A DNA stretch of 36,718 nt from Bacillota bacterium (GCA_009783515.1 WRDI01000005.1:1-36718); one strand, 5' to 3'; shown: positions 7,801 through 16,310, counted from the stretch's first letter. The notes: generated from the sequence alone by a model not told the origin. Program-made: numbers and translations.

Positions 7801-10800
7801 AACGTGCTTAATCGACCACGTGTTACTTGCCGCCTTCTCGTACAAAACTCCGTCTTGGTGTGTATAATACGCGTTGCTTGCGGTCATGGCGATACTTGTT
7901 AGCTTGGTACATCCCGAAAAAACGTCGTCGCCCACACTTATGACAGACGCGGGGAGGGTTATGCTTGTCAGGTTATTACAGCCTGAAAACGCCCCGTCGC
8001 CTATGGCTGTCACGGATGCGGGGATTGATACGCCCGTTATACCGGATTGCCCAATAAAGGCAAATGCGCCTATCGCCGTGATTTGCAAATTGTTGTGTGT
8101 TGAGGGAATAACAACGGCTCCCGTAAGTTTCGCCGCACTTGCCGCCGTAATTTCATACGCAGTATCTGAATTTATTAAGGTATATTTAAACACCCCCAAC
8201 ACGGGAAAGGAGTTATTTTCTTCCCAGGGTAGGTAATCCACCCCCAAAGGCGGAGTGGACGTATCGACAAACGCATTAAGCGCGGCAATCAAAGTGCTTC
8301 TTGCAGAATTGTCTATGGTGATAGGACTGACCGTAGCAGGATTTGCAGCATCGTATAATGTGTTGCCATTCGTGTCAAAAACACGGTTATCGGGAAATGT
8401 TGTGCCGCCTGCGACATTCTTGTTATTGTTTATGGTCGAAGTTTTTAAGAAATAGTTATATTTGACCGTATTAGCGCCATGACTGCTCCCGACAATACCG
8501 CCCGAAGAATTGCTGCTACAGTCGACAATGCCTGTGCTGTAATTATTTGTTAGCTCGCAACCTATTTTGATGCCGTCACCAATTACGCCCGCAATCCCGC
8601 CTACAGCAAAACCACCTTTGACATCGCACCTATTATAGCAGTTTGTTATAATCCCTCCGTTTTGAATATATCCGGCGATACTTCCCACGCAATAATCAGC
8701 CTCGAAATAGCTTTCTTCAATGCCAAGATTGCTTACAATCCCGCCGTCAATAATTCCAAACAACCCCTGATAAAGATTTTCGCCACTAATATAAATGCCC
8801 TTGACCGCAAACCCGCCGCCGTTAAAGTTACCGTCAAAGAGCATATCCAAGTTGCCGATTGGCGTCCATTTGTTCAAACCAGCGGTTGAAGAATCCCAGC
8901 TTGTCCAGTCGCCCGTGTCGTTTAAGTAAATGTCGTTGGTCAAAACATAGCTTTTGTCGTCCGGATACCTTGCCAAGCGCGCAAGCTGCGCCCCCGTCCC
9001 AATCCGATACGGAACGGATATGCCGTCCCCGCCCGCAAACCCGTCGGAGATTGTCCCGCTCCACCCCGCTATTATTGCGGCCGCGTAAGCCGACCAGCCC
9101 GCCGCCCCCTTGTACGCGTCCACACTACAGCTTGGCACAAATATCCTCCTGTCCGCGCTGCCGGCGTTTGCAATTTGTGTCCCCGCAAATACGTTTGAGC
9201 CGAGGGTTGTGTAGTTTTGCCCGGCCTGTCCCGCCGGGCGGTCTATGTAAACCCTTGTCAGCTTTGTGCAACCGTTAAAGGCCCCGTCGTCTATCGTGGT
9301 GACGAATTCGGGGATTACTATGCTTTTCAACTCCGTTTCGCCTGTGAAAGCAAGGTTGCCGATGGCGGTAACGTCCTGCTGCGCGCTGCCCGCGGGGCTG
9401 CCAAACGGGGCAAACCTGTTTGGAAGGGTGAGGTCGGCGTCCGTGGGCAGGGTGTAGCCGCTGACAAATCCGTCAACCGATATGCCTTGGCCGCTGATAC
9501 TTGTTTCAAATACCGCCGCGCTGACCGCCCTGTGCGCGTTTAGGCGTTTGACCTGCTGTGTCGTCGTCCCGCCGGACACATCGGGGACTGTTATGGTAAT
9601 ATCGTCGGCATTATTGATGATTGTCCTCTTTAGCTGCGCCGCCGTAAGCGCACTGTTTGCTGACAGCATAAGGGCGGCGGTGCCGGACACGTGGGGTGTT
9701 GCCATAGATGTGCCGCTCATAATGTGGTAGCCATGCGCGACGTGAGTTCCTCTTGCTGTACAGCGATTGCCGTTAACATTACACATAGAAGTGGGAACTG
9801 TGCTAAGAATCCCTGTTCCGGGGGCATATATTTGGACTAAATCACCATAATTAGAACCATGAGCACTTCCGGCGGGCCATCCCCAATCGGTAGCTGTCGC
9901 TCTCGTCCCGTCCTCATTAGTTGCACCCACCGCCATTACATTCGGCAAGTTATAACACGCGGGATACATAGGGGTTGTATTTAAATCGGTGTTTTCGTTG
10001 GACGCAGCGGCAACGAATAAGCCGTCGTAATCCCGAAGCGCCGCAAAATGAACAGCACTATAAGAGGCAGGAGTTGTCCCATTGTTTGTTGAATAACGAA
10101 AACTGGCGTTAATGATTCTAATGCCGCCTTTTTCAGCGTCTTCAAGTGTTTTTTTAAAATTAGCGCTTGACCAATCAAGCGAAACCAAAGAAACTTGCGC
10201 CACCCCCGCAACGGCATTTGCCATGCTTCCAGCAACACCATTATTGGAAACCGCGCCAATTATTCCCGCCACGTGAGTGCTGTGGTCTGTTTCGGAACCT
10301 GTCGATGGAGTATTAACTCCGGTTACGGTTACGACATTAGCCTGTAAATCCTCATGATTAACGTCAAAACATTCTTCCATTACACCAACTAAAACATTCG
10401 CATTGCCCTTTGTTATGTCCCACGCGGCCTCCGCCTGTATTCCGTTAATCCCATTAAGACCCCACTGCTCGCCATATCTCGGGTCGTTGGGTGTCCAACA
10501 TTCTTTAACCCCGTAAATATACGACGGTTGGGCTAACAAAACTATATCTAATTTAGATAATTCATTTGCGGCCTCAAGTACCTTTTCTTTGCCTTTCACC
10601 TTTAGTTCAAGCGTAAGTATCTGATTTTTTCTTTCACGCAGAGGCAAGCTCCTGTTTTCGGATTTTTCGACAAGGCTTCTCGCGTCGCTGATACTGATAA
10701 ATTCTATCTTTTGTGAAACCTCGTCAAAGTTGTCAAAACCAATCGCGCTGATTCGACTGTACTCGCTTTTGAGTATAATATCGACCTTATCGTCCTCAAA

Positions 10801-10995
10801 ATCGTCCTCGATACTCGGCGCGCGGAAATATTCCAGTATTTCGGAATCGTATTTTCTCGCAAGGCGCAGCGCCTCCGTTTCCGCACCGTATGCGTAGGTT
10901 TGCGTGTTAAAAAACGCAAAACCTATCGCCGTTAAGCAAAGCGCCAATAATAATGCCGTAAAAATTTTACCTTTGTTGACTTTTGAATTGCTCAT
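4858..10995 (-). CDS. Giant secreted subtilase with BspA leucine-rich and GLUG repeats (2045 aa)
   Basis: Signal peptide at residues 1-37, then a propeptide-like region (about 40-165) and an S8 subtilase domain (about 170-490). His238 (HSTHVAG), oxyanion Asn333 (AASNEN) and Ser430 (GTSMATPHVSG) are present. The segment aligned with the catalytic DTG motif reads VGVMEECFDVNHEDL, placing Glu207 where Asp is expected. Next come BspA-type leucine-rich repeats (about 535-620), a GLUG-type block (about 650-900), a second leucine-rich block (about 940-1310), a Listeria-Bacteroides repeat near 1330-1400, and a long GLUG array with many DYVGGIAG units (about 1400-1850). A Ser/Asn/Gly-rich linker and a helical tail end the protein. 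There is no LPxTG motif. GGGAG lies seven bases before the ATG. It is probably an exported surface protease-adhesin; activity is uncertain because of the Glu. Confidence 0.85.
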   Translation of the reverse strand: MSNSKVNKGKIFTALLLALCLTAIGFAFFNTQTYAYGAETEALRLARKYDSEILEYFRAPSIEDDFEDDKVDIILKSEYSRISAIGFDNFDEVSQKIEFISISDARSLVEKSENRSLPLRERKNQILTLELKVKGKEKVLEAANELSKLDIVLLAQPSYIYGVKECWTPNDPRYGEQWGLNGINGIQAEAAWDITKGNANVLVGVMEECFDVNHEDLQANVVTVTGVNTPSTGSETDHSTHVAGIIGAVSNNGVAGSMANAVAGVAQVSLVSLDWSSANFKKTLEDAEKGGIRIINASFRYSTNNGTTPASYSAVHFAALRDYDGLFVAAASNENTDLNTTPMYPACYNLPNVMAVGATNEDGTRATATDWGWPAGSAHGSNYGDLVQIYAPGTGILSTVPTSMCNVNGNRCTARGTHVAHGYHIMSGTSMATPHVSGTAALMLSANSALTAAQLKRTIINNADDITITVPDVSGGTTTQQVKRLNAHRAVSAAVFETSISGQGISVDGFVSGYTLPTDADLTLPNRFAPFGSPAGSAQQDVTAIGNLAFTGETELKSIVIPEFVTTIDDGAFNGCTKLTRVYIDRPAGQAGQNYTTLGSNVFAGTQIANAGSADRRIFVPSCSVDAYKGAAGWSAYAAAIIAGWSGTISDGFAGGDGISVPYRIGTGAQLARLARYPDDKSYVLTNDIYLNDTGDWTSWDSSTAGLNKWTPIGNLDMLFDGNFNGGGFAVKGIYISGENLYQGLFGIIDGGIVSNLGIEESYFEADYCVGSIAGYIQNGGIITNCYNRCDVKGGFAVGGIAGVIGDGIKIGCELTNNYSTGIVDCSSNSSGGIVGSSHGANTVKYNYFLKTSTINNNKNVAGGTTFPDNRVFDTNGNTLYDAANPATVSPITIDNSARSTLIAALNAFVDTSTPPLGVDYLPWEENNSFPVLGVFKYTLINSDTAYEITAASAAKLTGAVVIPSTHNNLQITAIGAFAFIGQSGITGVSIPASVTAIGDGAFSGCNNLTSITLPASVISVGDDVFSGCTKLTSIAMTASNAYYTHQDGVLYEKAASNTWSIKHVPYKISGNLGHVTILSGVTAIPASAFKQRSMTSVTIPASVTIIGDSAFNSCNSLTSVYFAQGSQLDTIGAFVFGHCYSLISIDLEQCIQLTAIGVSAFANCVKLAEITLPDSVTSIGESAFSVCVSLTGIIIPAGITTIDSLVFYWCSSLTEITIPAVITSIGFHAFARTGLTNVIFKPNGQLQTIDVFAFYECDSLVEFIVPDGVDFIGYYAFAYCTSLTKIFIPISVDTIDDYAFSGCSSLTIYTQWPSRPTGWSLLCNPSNRPVVWGYEADTCVVIFDKQGGDGSDYVVAIYGAPMPFAEAPARQGYFFGGYFDEFGIKYYDACMNSVQSYFINGDITLYAYWIDVGSVVWDGATTTNFISGNAGDGLSAQTAWRISDAAELAYLAQQVGGGNSYSDKYFVLTDYIYLNDTYGWQSWDALTANLNLWTPIGTLSSPFGGYFDGDGYAVFGIYISNNNDYQGLFGYSDYGDIINLGVEQSYIKGGDYVGGVAGYGYITNSYNSGSISGNDYVGGIAGCGGMSNCYNEGIISGRDYVAGVAGCGGVYSCYNTGDVSGRDYVGGITGSTGSEIYFSYNTGNISGNDYVGGIAGESLGLIAYCRNDGNISGGDYVGGIAGCVGQWSSATVVGSHNTGTVAGSINVGGVAGCLISGIAINNYNTGDIYGVDCIGGIAGSMFWSGYYEYFGGNSVPWGGVIANCYNIGDISNLDGNEFLPRIGGIVGYVGVGYAGSYAKIINNYNAGTLFTYYVTIYVGGIVGMLQYGTNTVDHNFATDANSMYIFGIVGYGSPYYATYNNYWFNSYGDFFAELAFAAYIGMGPILPEIPYYLINFYTPSGLPYLLWEWDGIGCPTHINPFYSYFGMSGGGNLSGLSGSYSTTANSSTNNSSNGSGMNLSGYLSNLSDNSAMTMTTEIYLTAGEINDYLTAIGQSFSSAYDYMDYIAYLQSRLEECSGSLSQDSAELLIESLQIVYGNLSASIA

Positions 10996-11024
10996 GTTTT
11001 TTCTCCCTTGTTTTTTCGTTATTT

Positions 11025-11864
11025 TTAATAAATAGTGATAGCGTTCCTGAGCACTTCACCATTAGCTAAATAAATGTCGTATACACCTTTGTGCGCCACC
11101 CCGTAAATTTGAGGATAACCTTGGTCAATAAAGCAACCTTTCCCTTCAAATATCCAAACAGCTTCTCTCTGTTCTCCGACTTGAATAATGAATACACCTG
11201 CATCACCAGTTGACACAAAAAAATGTTCATTATATATTTCATTGTCTTCATCTGGCTGCAACTTGATTGCGACAATAGGAACGCCTCCCAAAACCTGACT
11301 TCCTGAAGTATAAAATATTACTACATCTTCATCCAATATATTTTTTGTCGTTACTGTTATTTCAAAAGCCTCGCCCTGCTTGACTGCCCTCGGAAAATCA
11401 ACCAAAACTTCCACTTTTCCGTCCCACTGAGATTCCTTGATTTTTTCTCTTACAATTTCCATTTCTTCTCCTATTTTTTGTATCCCGTCTATCGCCTCCT
11501 TTGCCGCGCTAAGCGCCAAGTCCACGCCCGCCTTATCCTCCGCCGCGTCAATCGCCGTTTTACCCTCCGCGACAAGCCCCACAATCTCCGCCCAGTTTTC
11601 CGCATAATAATTGTCCTCGCCCTTGTCGCCGGCATAAGCCTCCAGCTCATACTTCGCCACCTTCTTATACAAGGCAAGCTCACTGGCCCTCAAGACCTCG
11701 TTCTCCGCCTCCAGCTCCGCGACCCGCTCCCGCAGGTCGTCAATCTGGCTCTTTAGGTCAGCAACGCCGCAGCCTGACAGCCCGACCAGCGAAAACAGCA
11801 TTACAATAGCCACCGCCAAACATACAAACTTTTTAACTTTGTCAGCCATAAATCCCTTATTCAT
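11025..11864 (-). CDS. Lipoprotein with coiled-coil stalk (paralogue A)
   Basis: 279 residues. A lipobox LSGC at residues 29-32 after a hydrophobic stretch predicts lipid attachment at Cys32. A coiled coil (about 35-75) with heptad Leu/Val follows, then a helical segment containing AIDAAEDKAGVD. The C-terminal half (about 145-279) is beta-rich with WDGKVEVLVDFPRAVKQGEA, resembling an immunoglobulin-like or transglutaminase-accessory fold; no family was identified. GGAGG lies ten bases before the ATG. It is closely similar to the 261-residue protein at 12196-12981 up to about residue 130 and unrelated after that. It sits just upstream of the giant subtilase, so a surface complex is possible but not shown. 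Confidence 0.75.
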   Translation of the reverse strand: MNKGFMADKVKKFVCLAVAIVMLFSLVGLSGCGVADLKSQIDDLRERVAELEAENEVLRASELALYKKVAKYELEAYAGDKGEDNYYAENWAEIVGLVAEGKTAIDAAEDKAGVDLALSAAKEAIDGIQKIGEEMEIVREKIKESQWDGKVEVLVDFPRAVKQGEAFEITVTTKNILDEDVVIFYTSGSQVLGGVPIVAIKLQPDEDNEIYNEHFFVSTGDAGVFIIQVGEQREAVWIFEGKGCFIDQGYPQIYGVAHKGVYDIYLANGEVLRNAITIY

Positions 11865-11920
11865 GATAAAAAAACCTCCTTTTGGTCTTTGTTATTTTTT
11901 AATTTGGTTTAATTTTTAAA

Positions 11921-12154
11921 CTATATTGATGCCTCTGCGGTAAGCGTAACATTTACCGTGTTAGTGACAATATCGGTATCACGATAAATCTCTCGTATGG
12001 GACGTGCGTCCACAGGTATCTCGTTCTCAATGGCGTATGTAGATGCCTGAGCGACCGCTGTTTGTATAAAAATTACGCCAAGCAGTGCGATAGCGAATAG
12101 CAATGTTACCAGGGCAACTGCTACTATGGATTTTGACTTGATTCTATTTTTCAT
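11921..12154 (-). CDS. Small secreted or membrane-anchored peptide (77 aa)
   Basis: The ATG at 12152-12154 has GGAGG nine bases upstream and gives a 77-residue protein. The N-terminus MKNRIKSKSIVAVALVTLLF is a basic stretch plus a hydrophobic segment ending AVAQAS, a probable signal peptide of about 35 residues. The mature part would be about 42 residues, acidic, with no cysteines. It lies between the two lipoprotein paralogues on the same strand. No family was recognised. Confidence 0.6.
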   Translation of the reverse strand: MKNRIKSKSIVAVALVTLLFAIALLGVIFIQTAVAQASTYAIENEIPVDARPIREIYRDTDIVTNTVNVTLTAEASI

Positions 12155-12195
12155 GATATTTTTCCTCCGTTTTTTTATGTTGTATTTTTGATTTA

Positions 12196-12981
12196 TTACC
12201 ATTCACCGAGATGAATTACATTCGCCGGTGTTGCAGACCTAACAAAATCCAATCTTTCCAAGTGGCGAATTGCGGAAGTAAAAGTTTCGGGATTACTTTC
12301 AGTCAAAAAAAGAAATGCAGTTTGACGAAACGCCAAATCATCGGGGAAATCTTGAGGCTTGCTTTGAGAACAATATTCAAAGCTCCTTATGCCTGCCAAA
12401 CCAAGGTGCCGTACTTCCAGTTGGGGGTACCATGCACCCTCTTTAATTTGTTTAAAAAATATGAAGATAGCAGCATCTTCTGTGCCCGGTATAAGAAATT
12501 CAAATAGACCATCCTCAAAACTTCCGTCCCAAATTTCTTTTGGGTCAGTCAAATCAAAATGTTCTATTATTGTCATTACTTCGTCTATCGCCTCCCTTGC
12601 TTCCGTAACCGCGCCGTCCACTCCCGCCTTATCCTCCGCCGCGTCAATCTCAGTTTTACCCTCCGCAACAATTTCCATGATTACTTCCCATTCCTCAGTA
12701 CAGTAATTGTCCTCACCTTTGTTGCGGGCATAAGCTTCCAATTCATACTTCGCCACCCGTTTATACAGGGCAAGCTCGCTCGCCCTCAGCGCCTCGTTCT
12801 CGCCCTCCAGCTCCTCAATCCTCTCCTCCTGCTCTTGCATCAAATCCCGCAGCTCCTCAATTTGACTCTTTAAGTCGCTCACCCCGCACCCTGACAGCCC
12901 GACAAGCGAGGACAGCATGACACAAGCTATCCCCAAGCAAACAAACTTCTTAACCTTGTTCGCCATAAATCCCTTACTCAT
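12196..12981 (-). CDS. Lipoprotein with coiled-coil stalk (paralogue B)
   Basis: 261 residues. The first 130 repeat paralogue A: lipobox LSGC with Cys32, a coiled coil that is longer here and rich in Glu (EEQ, EELEGENEAL), and a helical segment with EIDAAEDKAGVDGAVTEARE. The C-terminal 110 residues differ completely from paralogue A and carry no recognised domain. GGGAGG lies ten bases before the ATG. The ribosome-binding sites of both paralogues and their first residues (M-x-KGFMA-x-KVKKFVCL) are almost the same, which points to tandem duplication followed by head-domain replacement. Confidence 0.75.
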   Translation of the reverse strand: MSKGFMANKVKKFVCLGIACVMLSSLVGLSGCGVSDLKSQIEELRDLMQEQEERIEELEGENEALRASELALYKRVAKYELEAYARNKGEDNYCTEEWEVIMEIVAEGKTEIDAAEDKAGVDGAVTEAREAIDEVMTIIEHFDLTDPKEIWDGSFEDGLFEFLIPGTEDAAIFIFFKQIKEGAWYPQLEVRHLGLAGIRSFEYCSQSKPQDFPDDLAFRQTAFLFLTESNPETFTSAIRHLERLDFVRSATPANVIHLGEW

Positions 12982-13119
12982 GATAAAAATTCCTCCCTTT
13001 TTTTATGTTAATACAATTATATTAAAAAAACCGGTCAAAGTCAACCGATTATTTACAATTTTTAATAACGAAACAAAATGATAATATATCCCAAACAACG
13101 TCAAGATAACGAAACTTTC
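12982..13119. other. AT-rich gap upstream of lipoprotein B
   Basis: Nothing coding is visible here. It is A/T-rich and presumably carries the promoter of lipoprotein B, but no convincing -35/-10 pair stands out. Confidence 0.4.
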
Positions 13120-13235
13120 CTAATTACATTGTGCTATCGCGATTTCCGCCACGTGCGCGCCGTTTGTCGGATAGCGAAAATTTTGTTCAACCTTAAAATC
13201 CTGTTTTCTATAGACTATCTGCTCGGCAGAACAGA
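13120..13235 (-). pseudogene. Possible C-terminal fragment of a GNAT-like acetyltransferase
   Basis: A short open minus-strand frame ends at the TAG 13120-13122 and reads EQIVYRKQDFKVEQNFRYPT before it stops. The YRKQDFKVE pattern resembles the last strand of N-acetyltransferases (YxKxGFxxE). There is no start codon or upstream domain: the frame begins next to the terminator at 13260-13297. If real, it is a gene remnant cut off by the insertion or loss of DNA on its right. The similarity is short and the call is tentative. Confidence 0.3.
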
Positions 13236-13259
13236 CGACAGATAAATAAGGCAGAAAAA

Positions 13260-13297
13260 AACAGCCCTCCTACGTCAGTTGGTGTAGAAGGGCTGTT
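13260..13297 (-). terminator. Terminator of the broken GLUG gene
   Basis: AACAGCCCT and AGGGCTGTT arms with further CTAC/GTAG pairing form a long stem, followed on the minus strand by TTTTTTT. It lies 38 bases after the stop of the GLUG-repeat frame, showing that the decayed gene once had a normal 3' end. Confidence 0.85.
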
Positions 13298-13334
13298 TGG
13301 TTGTCAGGTTAATCAATAGATTAGCTAAATGATG

Positions 13335-14537
13335 CTACGCCGCAAGGCTTTTTGACTTGTAAAGATAATTATCGAGTTGAGGCTCTAACACCTCTCTGAC
13401 CTCCTGCGGCAGTAAGGCAAACACTTCCTCGTACCACGCCTCTAAATATTCCAGCCACTCGTCGTAAGGGAGAAGCTGTTCCGTGCTCGTAGAAGAATTA
13501 CTCGTATTCGTAGAGGAGCCGCTTGTACTCGATACCAAACCGCCTCCGCCCGGAGACATCATTACATTGCCGTAGGTATGCACGACAAGCAAATAGCTGG
13601 GAGCAAGAATATATTCGTTCCAGCCGTAGTAGCTGTTGTAAGAGTAGCTTATAGCGGGCAGCATAGCATTGTTGATGGTGTAGTTAAGCGCTCCGGCAAG
13701 GGTGTTTACGCCAAATATGGGATGTATTGTGGAGAAGCCCCATTCGTCCAAAAGCATTCCCTGCTCGTTGTAGTAGGTGTTAAGTACGGAGAGGCCGCCC
13801 AGCCCGAAAAGACTGACTACGGGGTAAGGAACGCTCATCATGCCCATAGTTACGTCGGCGGCAAAGCCATAAGCGCAGTAGTTGTGTATAGCCATAGGGG
13901 CGTTGTTAGCGACAAGTCCTACAATCCCGCCGACTAAGCCGTTGCCGCTTACCATACCGGCGCTATGGTTGTTTAACAGCGCCCCGCCGTCAAAGAAGCC
14001 CGCTATGCCCCCGACAGTGGCGCCTTGCCCGCTGCCGCTGACCTTGCCTACGTTGTAGCAGTTTATTACCTGCGCATAGCCTGTAACCTTTCCCGCTATA
14101 CCGCCTGCGCACGAGCCTATTACATAACCCTTGTTGAAGCAGTTTATTACCTGCGCGTTGCCGCTTAGCTGACCGGCTATGGCCCCTACATTCTCCCCGC
14201 CCTTAATATAGCTTTGCTTTACGCTGAGGTTAATAATTGTCCCGTGGCTAAGCTCCCCAAACAGCCCTTGGTTGCCGCTGTTGTTGTTTATGTAAACGCC
14301 TCTGATTGCAAAGCCGCCCCCGTCAAAGCTGCCTATTATGCCCGAACTGATTGGAGTCCAGACGTTTAAGTTTGGAGGAGGGTTTGTACCCCAGCTTTGC
14401 CAGCTTGTTACGTCGTTTAGGTAGATGTCGTTCATTAGCTTAAAATGAACAAGGGGCCAAGCCATGCTTACAATGTACGCAAGCTGGTCGCCGTACTCGA
14501 ATGAATTTGCTTGACATACCGTACTTGTCCGCCATAA
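13335..14537 (-). pseudogene. GLUG-repeat surface protein, 5' end disrupted
   Basis: The frame is open from 14537 to its stop at 13335. The first methionine (14463-14465) lies inside the domain, because the residues before it, EYGDQLAYIVS, match the start of the GLUG blocks in the giant subtilase. Next come NDIYLNDVTSWQSW and LNVWTPI, then GLUG-type units such as ENVGAIAG and CAGGIAGKV, a Ser/Thr/Asn/Gly linker and a helical tail rich in Glu. The layout repeats the last third of the giant subtilase, so the two are paralogues. There is no signal peptide or ribosome-binding site at the internal ATG. Upstream the reading frame changes into protease pieces, so a working exported protein is unlikely unless frameshifts are bypassed. 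Confidence 0.65.
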
Positions 14538-14655
14538 TTAGACTTAGCCCGCAACGACTTTATCCGGGAACTATCCGCGACGACGCCTATGTTTAAATGC
14601 CCGTCACCGTCGATATACACCCCTCCGAATTCATCGCTCCACAGAATCATAATAG
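14500..14655 (-). pseudogene. N-terminal-like piece of a secreted protease, out of frame
   Basis: In a different frame from its neighbours, this stretch reads DEFGGVYIDGDGHLNIGVVA and then RYVKQIHSS. The pattern FGGxYIDxDGxLN is typical of the region just before the mature chymotrypsin-like domain in secreted Firmicutes proteases. It lies after (3' of) the piece with the active-site serine, the reverse of normal gene order, and runs straight into the GLUG frame. Confidence 0.45.
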
Positions 14656-15059
14656 TACACAGGCCCACCGCTGTCGCCGTCGTCATGGGCATTATTATAA
14701 CTAAAAACATTTTGTTTATATGCAGTATCAGTATCCGCTACTGTTATGATACCGGTTGTTTTTCCTGTAGTTTGTCCTATTTTCATTATGGTATCCGTAC
14801 TGCCATAACCTTGTTTTATAACTGCTTCCGTGATAAAAGTATAGCTATTGTAGTAACTGTTCGGGTCGGCATTATAGCCTAATTTTACATTATCTACAAT
14901 AGTCGATCCTCTTGCGAGTGGCGTAACCTCCCAAGCGTCTTGATCCGCAAACGGCACAAACGCAGCATCAATATAACCGCCGTCTATATTTTCCCCTTTT
15001 GCCCCGGACCCATATCCGCCTCCTACGGGAGTTTGGCTGCCTCCTTTCACCGTGGTATA
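14631..15059 (-). pseudogene. Chymotrypsin-like protease fragment with active-site serine
   Basis: The open frame contains GGYIDAAFVPFA (candidate catalytic Asp region) and ends with DDGDSGGPVYYYD, the S1-family serine motif, just before a stop. The N-terminal part with the catalytic His and the signal peptide is missing. The frame begins near a junction with the oppositely oriented metallo-beta-lactamase-like gene. The GTG at 15048-15050 has no good ribosome-binding site. It is most likely the C-terminal half of a secreted serine protease left by rearrangement. Confidence 0.65.
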
Positions 15060-15060
15060 G

Positions 15061-15543
15061 TTTACGCTTAACGAACAATTAGAAGATTACGTTTTTCATA
15101 AAGGTTTAGACGAACTTAAAAAGGTATACGAAAAAATTTTTGCCGGGGGGCTAAATCCTACTTCCTTGGTTCTTTTGCATTATCCAATTTACCTGTTTAT
15201 GCGGCATTATCCGAATTATGTAACGCCAGTCCAAACTCTTTTGACGGGAGATGTCGTTTTTGATGATGATTTGAATTGTAGGGTTGACAGCAGTATGTTT
15301 GACGCAGATGATGACTCGCCCGAAAATGTTAAGGTAATTTGTCAAGTTCCTCATCATGGGGCAAAAAATGAATGGGAGAAAATGTCAGACAGCATAAAAG
15401 ATAAAATCAAGACGGTGATTATTTCTTATGGCAACAAAAATACATACCATCATCCAAACGGAATAGTGGTTTTAGATTTATATAATGCAAGAAAAAAGAT
15501 AAAAAATGTTACGCAAGGAAAATCTTTTAACTATTTTATATGA
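15061..15543 (+). pseudogene. Metallo-beta-lactamase-fold (ComEC-like) protein, 5' truncated
   Basis: The frame is open from 15061 to the stop at 15541-15543. It reads like the second half of the metallo-beta-lactamase domain found in ComEC-type proteins: NPTSLVLLHY, LLTGDVVFDD, VKVICQVPHHGAKNEW, VIISYGNKNTYHHPNGIVV. The His and Asp residues of these motifs fit metal ligands. The N-terminal strands with the HxHxDH motif are missing, and no start codon with a ribosome-binding site exists before the ATG at 15199 or earlier. The gene begins abruptly at the junction with the protease fragment. Its last bases overlap the start codon of the RhuM frame (ATGA). Confidence 0.65.
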
Positions 15544-16310
15544 AGGGTAAACGCGCGCAAATAGTTGTCTTTGACGGCGAAACGGTATGGCTTACGCAAG
15601 CAAAAATGGCGGAGCTGTTTCAAACAACGCCGCAAAATATAACCATGCACTTGAAAAAGATTTACAATCAAGGTGAGCTTAATATTGACGCAACTTGTAA
15701 GCAATCCTTACAGGTTCAAATCGAAGGGGCGCGCTCGGTCAAAAGAGAAAACACCAAGTTTTATAACTTGGACGCCATCATATCGGTTGGGTATCGGGTG
15801 GATTCCCATCGCGGCATACAGTTCCGCACATGGGCTTCGGCGGTGCTGAAAGAATATATGCGCAAGGGCTTTGCGATGAACGATAACCTTTTGAAACAAG
15901 CGGGCGGCGGGTCGTACTTCAAGGAATTGCTTGACAGAATCCGCGATATACGTTCAAGTGAGAAGGTTTTTTACAGACAGGTTTTAGACCTCTTTGCGAC
16001 AAGTATGGATTACGATGCAAAGTCCGAGGTCGCCGATAAGTTTTTCAAGGAAATGCAGAATAAATTACTTTTTGCAAATGCGGGTGGTACGGCGCCGGAG
16101 CTTATTGTAGGCAGAGCTAACGCCGAACTACCATTTATGGGGTTGCAGGCATTCAAAGGCGAGCGTCCAATTAAAGGTGAAGTCGTTATCGCAAAGAACT
16201 ATCTGACAGAGGACGAAGTGACCGACCTAAATTTAATGGTTTCCGCATATTTGGACATATACCATGCATTTTATCTTGACAATTTTCGTGATGCACAAAA
16301 TTTCGTTTAA
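15540..16310 (+). pseudogene. RhuM-family protein, 3' truncated
   Basis: Recognised from FDGETVWLTQAKMAELFQTT, ISVGYRVDSHRGIQFRTWAS and PFMGLQAFKGE, the signature of the RhuM (virulence_RhuM) family, which often lies near restriction systems and on mobile elements. The N-terminal winged-helix part is complete apart from perhaps ten residues. The C-terminus matches up to LNLMVSAYLDI and then changes to YHAFYLDNFRDAQNFV, so the last 60-80 residues usual for the family are missing. The ATG overlaps the stop of the upstream frame, with no ribosome-binding site. It may still be translated as a shortened protein. Confidence 0.65.

Noticed and set aside
8859..9278. Plus-strand frames rich in Arg, Ser and Pro
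   Set aside because: Antisense to the subtilase gene, no start signal, composition typical of shadow frames.
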